Shown here: positions 17,127 to 24,926 of the stretch, piece after piece
Numbering within the stretch: the stretch's first letter is position 1
Layout of the letters: every line of letters begins with the position of its first letter
Assembly (NCBI GenBank): GCA_023412005.1
Contig: JAEYOE010000027.1
Location: 1 to 64,000, forward strand
DNA length: 64,000 nucleotides
Origin: Bacillota bacterium
Lineage (GTDB): Bacteria > Bacillota > Clostridia > Christensenellales > SZUA-584
Reading direction: 5' to 3'
Notes under the pieces: generated by a model
What the model was told of the DNA's origin: nothing
Database searches by the model: none
Seen by the model: the letters and a program-made list of their open reading frames with translations, nothing else
Made by a program: the position numbers and the translations under genes

Positions 17127-17266
17127 GAAAACCACGCGGTTTATGTCGTTAATATTTTACAGTGTAAAGCCTCTAACGAATAAACGCGGATTTGTTTCAA
17201 AAACCGGCCATATGGTTTGTATAGATTCGTTTTCATCACAGATAATAGTAAAAAAGGAGGTAGCGA

Positions 17267-17518
17267 ATGCGAAAGAAAATTGCCATAGAGCCGACTCTGT
17301 CGGATGTAAAAGCGTACTTGAGCGAGGAAGGCTATGATGTTGTGAGCATGAGCCCGGGTCAGCACACATTGGGCAGCATGAACTCATATGATGCCATCGT
17401 GGTCAGCGGTGTAAATACCAATGTGTTCGGCATGAGCGATACAGAAACGAAAGCCGTCGTGATCAATGCCGATGGGCTCACGCCCCCGCAGGTGGCGCGA
17501 AGGCTCAGCCAGCTTTAG
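17267..17518 (+). CDS. ykuS: YkuS/UPF0180 family protein
   Basis: This 83-residue protein of the UPF0180 family is widespread in spore-forming Firmicutes. Typical features are the start RKKIAIEPTLSDVKAYL, the central YDAIVVSGVNTNVFGMSD and a terminal LTPPQVARRL. It is small, soluble and of unknown biochemical role. AAAAAGGAGG precedes the ATG. Downstream, a perfect 8-bp hairpin CGCCCCGA/TCGGGGCG at 17536-17556 may be a terminator, although its T tract is weak. Confidence 0.88.
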   Translation: MRKKIAIEPTLSDVKAYLSEEGYDVVSMSPGQHTLGSMNSYDAIVVSGVNTNVFGMSDTETKAVVINADGLTPPQVARRLSQL

Positions 17519-17729
17519 TTAACACGTAAGCCCATCGCCCCGACTCACTCGGGGCGAAATTAAATCATCCGTTTCACCAAGTCTGTCCAAGTTTTATTCA
17601 CTCTTATCTATGTAAGTGTGTTATATAGTATCCCCTTGAAGGGGATATAGCCAAATGTTTTATAAGTCGGCCTATGCCAATCAGCCTGACATCAAATCAA
17701 TGACAAGCTGATGAATGTAACCTTCTTTT

Positions 17730-18605
17730 TTACAAACCGACAGATTTCTCCTCATCAGCAATCTGAACATGACTTAACCTGAACAGATTGAAGATCATCG
17801 GTGCACCCACCGTTATCCATAAGCCTATGATCAGGTATCTGAGATAATCGAACACAGGGCCTTCGGGGAAGAGCATCTTGAGCCCTTCCTTTAAAGCCAG
17901 CGTCACCGCAATGCCCAATACAAATTTGACAGCCTGCTTTGCCAGTGTTACTTTGGTATCAAACTTGATCCATTTTGATTCGATGGAAAATCCGATCAAA
18001 AAGGCGCTGAAGGTACCGGCGGTTTTCACCAGATCGGCATTCTCGTTCCAGACAATCACAGCCGCCATCACAGGAACAAGCAACAGCAGGTGCAGCCATT
18101 TTGTTTTTCTTTTCTCGGCGAATTCAAAAGCGGCATCCGCCAGCAGTACGGCAGCAGTCCCGATGATTATGCCCCCCAAAACATCGGCAGGCCAATGCAC
18201 GCCGAGGTACAGCCGCGACACAGCCACCAGCAGTATTAACACGCTTCCAACCGCGTATACCCAGCCGCGGCGCAGCTGCTTCATCAGCGATACCAAAAAA
18301 GACGTGATGTTTTGCGTATGCCCGCTGGGGAACGAGGTGCCTGTGGCCGTTTCCACACGCAGGCTGCGAATGCCCTCCGCCCCGATTGGTCTTGGCGCGC
18401 TAACGATGCTTTTAAGTATTCCGTTGATAACGCCGCTGAGCAAAAACGCGAAGGACAGCTTGTAGCCGTAACGCTTGTCGATGCACCAGAAAACAAGCGC
18501 GAGAATCACAATGTAGAAATATTCTTCACCCAGCATAGTGACGGTTTGAAAAAAACCGTCTAAAAACGGGCTGGCAAAGCTTTGTATAAACTTGATAATT
18601 TCCAT
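17730..18605 (-). CDS. PAP2-family membrane phosphatase
   Basis: This 291-residue membrane protein has the three phosphatase motifs: KSIVSAPRP, PSGHTQN and SRLYLGVHWPADVLGG. Catalysis proceeds by the histidine of the third motif, with the active site on the extracytoplasmic side. Likely substrates are undecaprenyl pyrophosphate or phosphatidic-acid-type lipids. About seven to eight helices are present; the C-terminal helices extend beyond a minimal PAP2 domain and resemble many Clostridia homologues. AGAGAGG precedes the ATG. Confidence 0.93.
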   Translation of the reverse strand: MEIIKFIQSFASPFLDGFFQTVTMLGEEYFYIVILALVFWCIDKRYGYKLSFAFLLSGVINGILKSIVSAPRPIGAEGIRSLRVETATGTSFPSGHTQNITSFLVSLMKQLRRGWVYAVGSVLILLVAVSRLYLGVHWPADVLGGIIIGTAAVLLADAAFEFAEKRKTKWLHLLLLVPVMAAVIVWNENADLVKTAGTFSAFLIGFSIESKWIKFDTKVTLAKQAVKFVLGIAVTLALKEGLKMLFPEGPVFDYLRYLIIGLWITVGAPMIFNLFRLSHVQIADEEKSVGL

Positions 18606-18856
18606 GTGAAACCTCTCTTTTCATTGATTGCGAATTTAAGTGGTTTAACGTAACTTAATTTACTTTTACTAATGTGTATCACGAGAAATATTGACAGAAC
18701 TCGTTATGATATATTGTATAAATTTTAGCAAATAAACACAGCGCAGACAAGCCCTCTTACGGTATACGGCTTGTTAAAAGCGGGTTAATTGTTTGATGCA
18801 TAAAACGCGCCGGTTAACTCAATATAAATAAAAACAGGAATTCAAGGAGCAACGCT

Positions 18857-18994
18857 ATGAAGAAGGAAGAAGAAAAGCCATCCACGCAGGGCAATGCCAA
18901 GCACAAATCGCGGCAGGTGAAGAAAAAGAGCGGTGGTACCCCTGAGAAAAAGGATAAGAATTTGCAGCCGAATGCTTTCACATCTCACCAATAG
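18857..18994 (+). CDS. Lysine-rich 45-residue protein
   Basis: ATG at 18857 follows CAAGGAGC with good spacing and the frame runs 45 codons to TAG. The product is extremely polar: it begins MKKEEEKPSTQG, has a KHKSRQVKKKSGG basic patch and ends NAFTSHQ. No membrane segment or cysteine is present. A weak promoter-like TTGACA occurs at 18691-18696. Small basic proteins of this kind occur in spore formers, but I cannot assign it to a family. The ribosome site is the main support. Confidence 0.5.
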   Translation: MKKEEEKPSTQGNAKHKSRQVKKKSGGTPEKKDKNLQPNAFTSHQ

Positions 18995-19050
18995 GCGGAT
19001 GATCTTAAAGTTTTGAATAATGCGGCAACGCCGGTATAATGGTCACTGCT

Positions 19051-19098
19051 ACTTCCCCTTTGAGGGGAAGCTGTCGCCGACAGGCGACGGATGAGGTG
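19051..19098. repeat. Short palindromic repeat unit
   Basis: The unit reads CTTCCCCTTTGAGGGGAAG then CTGTCGCCGACAGGCGAC, two adjacent hairpins. The CTGTCGCC...GGCGAC part matches the element at about 134-156. The surrounding 18995-19312 holds no recognisable gene. Confidence 0.6.
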
Positions 19099-19312
19099 TT
19101 CAGGTTGGATAAATTTCATTATTACTGTTCAATGGATCGACAGGCAAGTAGCTTTCCCCGAATGTAAGCTGCGCTTATTTCGTCAAGGGGGGGGCCCTTC
19201 GCTCCCCCTTGTATTAATATCAGAATATTGACGCACGCCCAGATATCCGGCTTGAGCGCGAAAAATGTTCACCGGAGTTTGTTTTTTTATCATGTTGTTG
19301 GAGCCCAAACCC

Positions 19313-19440
19313 TCAATGCTGTTCTTTCAGCAAAGTTTCGCCCCTGCCGGACACCGTAACATGGCATCCTATCTGCAAAAGCGCTTTGCCATAGCAAAAC
19401 CAATGCCGCGCGTGCTGCCGGTAATCACAACATTTTTTAT
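19313..19440 (-). pseudogene. Remnant of a short-chain dehydrogenase/reductase gene
   Basis: Just after the flavodoxin stop, the minus strand reads KNVVITGSTRGIGFAMAKRF, the TGxxxGIG NAD(P)-binding start of an SDR protein. Its start codon position is ATA. The frame stops after about 24 codons, and a one-base shift continues LQIGCHVTVSGRGETLLKEQ before another stop. Only about 40 of a usual 240 or more residues remain. The gene probably formed an operon with the flavodoxin. The remnant is judged non-functional. Confidence 0.65.
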
Positions 19441-19442
19441 CG

Positions 19443-19940
19443 TCAGCCCTCCGTTACTTTTTCGTGCAGCCATTTGTATACAGGCTCAAGGTTGATTTCT
19501 TTCACACCGTCAAAACCGTTTTGAATGATCGCGATCGATTCTTGCGTTTTTTCGTCTTTGCCGCCGCGTCTTTTCAGTATTTTAACGAACATGGCCAGCA
19601 TGATTCTGTCCATACCCTTCAGCTCTTTCAACGGGAAACATCCCCCGCGCAAATAAAAGAACTGTTTATCTTCGATTTTATTTCGGGCGATAACCGTTTC
19701 GGTACTTGGCTCAGCCGTTCGCCCGGTTCCCGAACCGCAAACAGCTTTGACGTTGTATTTTCGCAGTTTATTAAGGCCTTGAATCTTCCCGACTTTCATC
19801 CAGCCAAGATAAATGATTTCTTCGTCCTGATTCACCTTAGATATGTCCTTAGCTGGATACACCTTGAATCCCGTCTTCGCCGCGAGCATTTCGGCATACC
19901 TTTTTGTAAAGCCTGTTTTGGATTCATAAACAATGACCAT
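19443..19940 (-). CDS. Flavodoxin-domain protein
   Basis: The protein has 165 residues. The FMN phosphate-loop region near the start reads VYESKTGFTKRYAE, followed by a strand EEIIYLGWMKVGKI and FYLRGGCFPL near residue 95, as in the flavodoxin-like and protoporphyrinogen-oxidase-like (HemG-type) family of Firmicutes. It is a cytosolic electron carrier or oxidoreductase. ATG at 19940 with AGGAG 11 bases upstream is preferred over a TTG at 19964. A decayed SDR gene follows directly, suggesting loss of a redox partner. Confidence 0.85.
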   Translation of the reverse strand: MVIVYESKTGFTKRYAEMLAAKTGFKVYPAKDISKVNQDEEIIYLGWMKVGKIQGLNKLRKYNVKAVCGSGTGRTAEPSTETVIARNKIEDKQFFYLRGGCFPLKELKGMDRIMLAMFVKILKRRGGKDEKTQESIAIIQNGFDGVKEINLEPVYKWLHEKVTEG

Positions 19941-20136
19941 AAAAAATTGAATCTCCTTTAACAAAACTGTTCAATCCACATGAATTAAAATTGCTTTTTC
20001 AAGGTTTCAAATCCACCGGTTCTCACCTCAGTACTTTTACACTATTCCCTTAGCAAATCAGCACCAACTGTTGACATTATATACCCTATTCTGTTTTTGC
20101 ACCACTAAGCACTAAAACAGCAAATGATCTGCTGTT

Positions 20137-20419
20137 ATGAAGAAAAAACTTATCCTGTCGATGTTGGCGGTAACGCTGATGATGTTTACTGTGTTCTACC
20201 AACGGCCTTCAGTACCGATGGTCGTCAGCCTCGCAAATATACTCAGCGTCTCAACGGTCTCATTCTCACCGGCAGCCAACATATACGATTACAATCACGG
20301 ATTCGAATCCGCAGATATCGGACGGCGTTGCTATTGATGACAGCTCAAACAGCGGCGTATGCCCCATAAGGTTTACCGGCACGGGCAATACGCTTATAAG
20401 CTGTTTCATGCAAAAATAA
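20137..20419 (+). pseudogene. Frameshifted small secreted protein
   Basis: ATG at 20137 begins a clear signal peptide (MKKKLILSMLAVTLMMFTVF). The initial frame ends after 66 codons. One frame over, from about 20278, TYTITITDSNPQISDG runs on through SNSGVCPIRFTGTGN to a stop at 20417-20419, reading like a plausible mature domain. The total length is not a multiple of three, so one base has been gained or two lost. No good ribosome site is evident. Family unknown. Confidence 0.45.
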
Positions 20420-20606
20420 AAACACCCCCTTTTGTGATAAAATATATTATGTCACGTGGCGCGTTTGATTCGAAACGGCATGAGTTGTTGGCTGTTTGAT
20501 TGATAGCTGCGCGATAAGCATCTTTTGATTTTATGGAACTTAAAATGGCATTGTTTCGTCTTAATCAATATGGTGTGATGTTAAACCAACAAGAGGAGAA
20601 TTATTT

Positions 20607-21209
20607 GTGAAGCGTTTAACTTTATTGATTGTCATATTAACGGTACTGTCTGCCGCCGCTTGTTCACAGGCCGCAGAGCAACGTGATCAGGATACGGCGG
20701 CACCATCCATATCGGCGGCTGCAACAGCGACGACTGCGATATCCCTCTCACCAACTCCGGCGGGGACACCGGCTCCATCCCCCACGCCTGCCCAGCTGAG
20801 CGCGCTGCCCGAAAAGTACCTGCCGGAAACAGCCGCCGCCAACGGCGATTATGTGGAAGTGCACGCGGCCAAGTTTTACAACGAAGAAAAACTGACGGCG
20901 TTTCTCGGTCATGTTTATTCAAAAAAAGAAGCCTCCATACGCTTGGTATCCTACACCACCGAAGGTGACCCGATTATTTCGGATGTGGTTTACGACGGCA
21001 GCAAGTTTACCGTTTTTTGTGACACAACACGCGATCAATTCGGGAAAAAGGAAATTGCGCATTATGAGTTTCTGAACCTTTTTGAATACACGCGCAAGGA
21101 CGATACGACCCTGCTGTTACTATCGAACGACAGCGAGCTTAATGAAAACGACCCTGATGGTATGGGGTATGCGCTGACCGTCATGCGAACACCGGCATCA
21201 GCGGATTGA
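20607..21209 (+). CDS. DUF4362-like lipoprotein
   Basis: This 200-residue protein starts at a GTG behind AGAGGAG. Signal peptide and lipobox AAAC (Cys19) are followed by a long Ala/Thr/Pro-rich linker (about 20-70). The folded domain at 78-195 begins NGDYVEVHAAKFYNEEKLTAF and contains RLVSYTTEGDPIISDVVYDG, the pattern I associate with DUF4362. It should sit on the outer membrane face. Function is unknown. It appears monocistronic, with the ABC-F promoter beginning about 150 bases downstream. Confidence 0.75.
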   Translation: MKRLTLLIVILTVLSAAACSQAAEQRDQDTAAPSISAAATATTAISLSPTPAGTPAPSPTPAQLSALPEKYLPETAAANGDYVEVHAAKFYNEEKLTAFLGHVYSKKEASIRLVSYTTEGDPIISDVVYDGSKFTVFCDTTRDQFGKKEIAHYEFLNLFEYTRKDDTTLLLLSNDSELNENDPDGMGYALTVMRTPASAD

Positions 21210-21359
21210 GGCTGCTGCATTAAACCGCGCACCTGTTAATCAAACACTTAATGGCAAGTATTGTTACTCTTCGTATTATACCAATACATTAACTAATAAT
21301 AAAGTAAACGTGCTCACATCGGAGTTTATTAAGCATATTCCGAGTGATATTCTGCCCAC

Positions 21360-21388
21360 TTGGCATTTTAGTTTTTGTAGGTTATAAT
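21360..21388 (+). promoter_or_regulatory. SigA-type promoter of the ABC-F gene
   Basis: TTGGCA (21360-21365), a 17-base spacer and TATAAT (21383-21388). Expected start is near 21395, giving a leader of about 78 bases. Confidence 0.8.
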
Positions 21389-21406
21389 ATAAAATCAGTT
21401 AAAAAC

Positions 21407-21446
21407 GATGAAGGCCTTGAAGCTTGACTTCAAAAGGCTTTCTTTT
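21407..21446 (+). promoter_or_regulatory. Attenuator-like hairpin in the ABC-F leader
   Basis: GAAGGCCTTGAAG (21410-21422) pairs imperfectly with CTTCAAAAGGCTTTC (21428-21442) and is followed by TTTTA. It sits between the promoter and the ribosome site of an ABC-F gene, the place where antibiotic-responsive attenuators of such genes are found. The regulatory role is inference. Confidence 0.5.
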
Positions 21447-21472
21447 ATGTGTCAAATTATATCGGAGGATTT

Positions 21473-23026
21473 ATGAGTATATTAAACGTCGAACATGTCA
21501 CCCATGGCTTCGGTGCCAGGCGAATTCTAGAGGATGCATCCTTTCGCCTGTTAAAGGGCGAACATGTTGGGCTGGTCGGCGCGAACGGCGAGGGCAAATC
21601 CACATTTTTAAACATCATCACCGGCAAGCTCATGCCGGACCAAGGCACGGTTGAGTGGTGTAATCGTGTGACGACCGGTTACCTAGATCAATACACAACG
21701 CTGACCCAGGGAAAGACGATACGCGAGGTTCTGCGTGAAGCCTTTCAATATATGGTCGATCTTGAAACAGAAATGAATGCGATGTACGAGCGCATGGCAT
21801 CCTGCTCTGAAGATGAGATGACTGCACTCTTAGAAGAGGCCGGTGATATACAACACAGCCTTGAGCATAATGGTTACTACACCATTGACTTTAAAATTGA
21901 GGAAATTGCAAACGGTCTTGGACTGTGTGATATCGGGCTCGATCGCGATGTCAATGACCTTAGCGGCGGTCAGCGCGTTAAAGTATTACTGACGAAGCTG
22001 CTGCTGCAAAATCCGATGATACTGATTTTGGACGAGCCAACAAACTTTTTAGATGAAAACCATATTGCATGGCTGAAGAACTATTTGCAGGAATACGAGA
22101 ATGCCTTTATTTTAGTATCGCATGATGTATCCTTTTTAAATGATGTCGTCAATGTTATTTATCACGTTGAAAACGCCGAGTTTACGCGATATACCGGAAA
22201 TTATACGCAGTTTCAGGAAATGTATAACCTGAAAAAGCTGCAGGTGGAAAAGGCTTATGAACGGCAGCAAAAAGAGATAGACAAGTTAGAGGACTTTATC
22301 GCGCGCAACAAAGCTCGCGTGGCAACAGCCAATATGGCCAAGAGCCGCCAAAAAAAGCTGGATAATATGGAAATCATTGAACGCGTAAGAGAAAAAATCA
22401 AACCAACCTTCAAGTTCTCCGAAGCAAAGACACCGGGGAAAATTATTGTGAGCGCGAAGGATTTGGTTTTGGGTTATGGCGATCCGCTGACAAAACCGAT
22501 CAACATCGAGCTGGAGCGTGGTCAGAAGGTGGCTATCAAAGGCGTTAACGGGCTCGGCAAATCCACATTGCTAAAAACATTGCTTGGCATTATCCCTCCG
22601 GTTTCGGGCAAATGTGAGCTGGATTCATATGTCCATCAAGGTTATTTTGAGCAAGAAGAGGTGTTAAGCGACAGGACGGCATTTGATGAAATATGGGCAG
22701 AATATCCGGGCATGACAAACGCGGAGGTGCGCGCGGCGCTTGCCAAGTGCGGGCTGACCACGAACCATATCACAAGCCAAATGAAGGTGCTTTCCGGCGG
22801 AGAAAACGCAAAGGTTCGCATTTGTAAGCTTATGCTTAAAAATGTTAACTTTTTGGTGCTCGACGAACCGACAAATCATCTTGATACGGACGCAAGGGAA
22901 GCGCTTCAAAAAGCCATTATCGAGTTTAAAGGGACTGTTTTGCTGGTGTGTCATGAGCCGGAGTTTTATGAAGGCTGGGTGACCCATGTGTGGAATGTGG
23001 AGAATTGGACGAATAAGATCGTATAA
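21473..23026 (+). CDS. ABC-F family ATPase (YbiT/YkpA-like)
   Basis: This 517-residue soluble protein has two ATPase domains and no membrane segments. Domain 1 has Walker A GANGEGKST, signature LSGGQRVKV and Walker B LILDEPTNFLD. A charged linker (about 225-310) holds the ribosome-interaction helices. Domain 2 has GVNGLGKST, LSGGENAKV and LVLDEPTNHLD. ABC-F proteins act on ribosomes as translation factors or antibiotic-resistance factors. ATG at 21473 follows ATCGGAGG. The consensus promoter plus leader hairpin hints at inducible expression. Confidence 0.92.
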   Translation: MSILNVEHVTHGFGARRILEDASFRLLKGEHVGLVGANGEGKSTFLNIITGKLMPDQGTVEWCNRVTTGYLDQYTTLTQGKTIREVLREAFQYMVDLETEMNAMYERMASCSEDEMTALLEEAGDIQHSLEHNGYYTIDFKIEEIANGLGLCDIGLDRDVNDLSGGQRVKVLLTKLLLQNPMILILDEPTNFLDENHIAWLKNYLQEYENAFILVSHDVSFLNDVVNVIYHVENAEFTRYTGNYTQFQEMYNLKKLQVEKAYERQQKEIDKLEDFIARNKARVATANMAKSRQKKLDNMEIIERVREKIKPTFKFSEAKTPGKIIVSAKDLVLGYGDPLTKPINIELERGQKVAIKGVNGLGKSTLLKTLLGIIPPVSGKCELDSYVHQGYFEQEEVLSDRTAFDEIWAEYPGMTNAEVRAALAKCGLTTNHITSQMKVLSGGENAKVRICKLMLKNVNFLVLDEPTNHLDTDAREALQKAIIEFKGTVLLVCHEPEFYEGWVTHVWNVENWTNKIV

Positions 23027-23115
23027 GTGCAGGTACGGTTTTCTAAGCATTAAAAAGCCCCATAGCCGGGCTCTGCCGTGCATGAGGCCAATTCGTTATT
23101 ATTTATGGTGCGTAT

Positions 23116-23889
23116 TTACTCTGAAACCAATGCATTGGCACGAGGTCTGGCGTACATGGCGATCTTCCATTTGCTTCCGTCTTCACCCCATATATCGTCA
23201 ACGACAACGCCTCCCGCGCTGTATTTGGCTTCAATAACTTTACCGTTGCCCGCATAGATACCCACATGATGGATCTGTCGCCAACGACCTTCGGTGCTAG
23301 CTGTATTCGACCAGAAAATCAGGTCCCCGGGCTGCAGCTCGGCTTTTGATATTGTGTATCCGTTATCAAAGCAGTATTTCGCCTGCGTCACCGATGTGCC
23401 CGGCAAATCAATGCCCGCCTGTTTGTAGGCCCATTGCGCCAGCGATGAGCAGTCCACGTAATCCCCCTTGCCTCGATATGTCGTGGAATATGGAGCGCCC
23501 AGACGCGTCATCGCAGCGTCGACAACAGCCTTGCCTGTCGCGCTTGCTGACGAACTGGAAACAAGACCCGAGAAGCCGGTTGATGAAACACCCAGCATCG
23601 CAGCGACAGCGTCTGTATCTGAATGGCCCGAAATCGCAAACAAAAGGCTCATCATTATAGCTTCCGAGACTCCGCCCTGACCCATCATCATTTGCAGATT
23701 CATAATCAGTTCTTTTTTCTTGTCTACGTCAGCTAACGCGCCAGTCAGCGCGCTGTCACTACCGTTGATCTGCTCGGCCAGCATGGCTGCAAAATCCTTA
23801 CCGCCTACAGACTGCCTGTCAAAATTAGAATTCGGGCCTGTGTTTTGAACCTGCATTGCCAGTAGGCTGGTTGGTGAAACCCTGTTCAT
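23116..23889 (-). CDS. NlpC/P60 cell-wall peptidase
   Basis: This 257-residue protein has a C-terminal NlpC/P60 domain at about 125-250. The catalytic cysteine is in DYVDCSSLAQWAY, the histidine in IHHVGIYAGNG and a third polar residue follows in KVIEAKY. The N-terminal 110 residues are Ser/Gly/Met-rich with no obvious signal peptide, resembling flagellar or phage-type and some Clostridia P60 proteins. It should cleave gamma-D-glutamyl peptide bonds in peptidoglycan. AAGGAG lies 5 bases before the ATG at 23889. Export route is unclear. Confidence 0.87.
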   Translation of the reverse strand: MNRVSPTSLLAMQVQNTGPNSNFDRQSVGGKDFAAMLAEQINGSDSALTGALADVDKKKELIMNLQMMMGQGGVSEAIMMSLLFAISGHSDTDAVAAMLGVSSTGFSGLVSSSSASATGKAVVDAAMTRLGAPYSTTYRGKGDYVDCSSLAQWAYKQAGIDLPGTSVTQAKYCFDNGYTISKAELQPGDLIFWSNTASTEGRWRQIHHVGIYAGNGKVIEAKYSAGGVVVDDIWGEDGSKWKIAMYARPRANALVSE

Positions 23890-24385
23890 CTTCACTCCTT
23901 GTCTTCCACATTACAGTGGGTTGTTGCAGCATGTTCGCATCGTCAGCCACGTTGCATCCAGCCGTTTTCCACTGATGCTGTTAGAACACAAATATTATTA
24001 AACACATCTTCGTCTTATCAAACGCAATAAACTATCTGACCACCGTCTTCACATGCTTAATCGCTGCTCATGCAGTATCTCATTACGCATCAAATCCTCC
24101 TGCCTGAAACCTGAAACTGCTACCAGAAAAAGTTTCAGGCGTTTGGTAAGGCTGTTTGACGCTTACTTTTGTTTTTTCCCGCACTGCACACAGTTAATTT
24201 CAAATTCTTTGAATGCTCTCTATGCCCATTTCTATGGGTACATTTTATCAAAGTAAACAGCAAATCCGAACGCCTCTCCAATCAGAATGAGGTTCGGATC
24301 TATCTTCTGTCTAAAATGACCGAGATTGATACAATTTAATGGTTTACCCCGTATTGGGTACATAGTAGCGGAAACGGTTAAGTAT
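23890..24385. other. Intergenic, no convincing gene
   Basis: This is almost 500 bases between two minus-strand genes. It contains a 9-bp inverted repeat GCCTGAAAC/GTTTCAGGC (24102-24110 and 24132-24140), a consensus AGGAGG with only a 13-codon minus-strand frame after it (start at about 24090), and the dispersed repeat at 24261-24346. It may be the scar of a lost gene. Confidence 0.5.
24261..24346. repeat. Dispersed ~87-bp repeat, copy 1
   Basis: It begins CAAATCCGAACGCCTCTCC, has a matching arm GGTTCGGAT, then TCTGTCTAAAAT and GAGATTGATACAATTTAA. It aligns over its length with 38573-38660, 14 kb away in the same orientation. Confidence 0.85.
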
Positions 24386-24814
24386 TTATTTTATTATCTG
24401 CTGAAATGCTTTCTCAAACCGCTCGTCATCTTCGCGGGTACGCTTACCCGGGCCTTTGGTTCTTCCTCCACCCCGGCGAATCTTTTGCCCTAAGTGCCGT
24501 TCCATGAGCAATCGGTCTATATTATCGTTTGAAAAGATGAGACCGTTCTGATTTAATGCTTTTGCAGATTTCCCCAATACCAGAGCTGCAAGCCCATAAT
24601 CCTGTGTCACGACGATGTCCCCGTTTTTGACCAAATTGATCAGAACGAGATCAACGCTATCTTTTGCCTTTTCAACCGTGATGACAGTGCTGTATTGGTC
24701 TTTAAGTTCATGGCTTGAATCAATAATCATTGTGACCGGCAAGTTATTTTCTCTTGCATTACGAACGATGATATCTTTTACGGGGCAGGCATCGGCATCA
24801 ACGAATATTTGCAT
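24386..24814 (-). CDS. YaiI/YqxD family protein (UPF0178)
   Basis: This 142-residue protein is of the UPF0178 (DUF188) family, with a PIN-like nuclease fold predicted. It begins MQIFVDADACPVKDIIVRNA, has the central DIVVTQDYGLAALVL and ends with the family tail RRGGGRTKGPGKRTREDD. Conserved acidic residues would form a metal site, although enzymatic activity is not established for the family. AGAGGAA precedes the ATG. Confidence 0.93.
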   Translation of the reverse strand: MQIFVDADACPVKDIIVRNARENNLPVTMIIDSSHELKDQYSTVITVEKAKDSVDLVLINLVKNGDIVVTQDYGLAALVLGKSAKALNQNGLIFSNDNIDRLLMERHLGQKIRRGGGRTKGPGKRTREDDERFEKAFQQIIK

Positions 24815-24926
24815 CTCGTTCCTCTTCTCTCAGTTTCACTGTGCACTATTTCAATCCAAACATAACTTTTAAGAACAGCTTTACAGATTTTCTTAGATGA
24901 CCATGCTCGTCGCAGCTCTGTTATAT

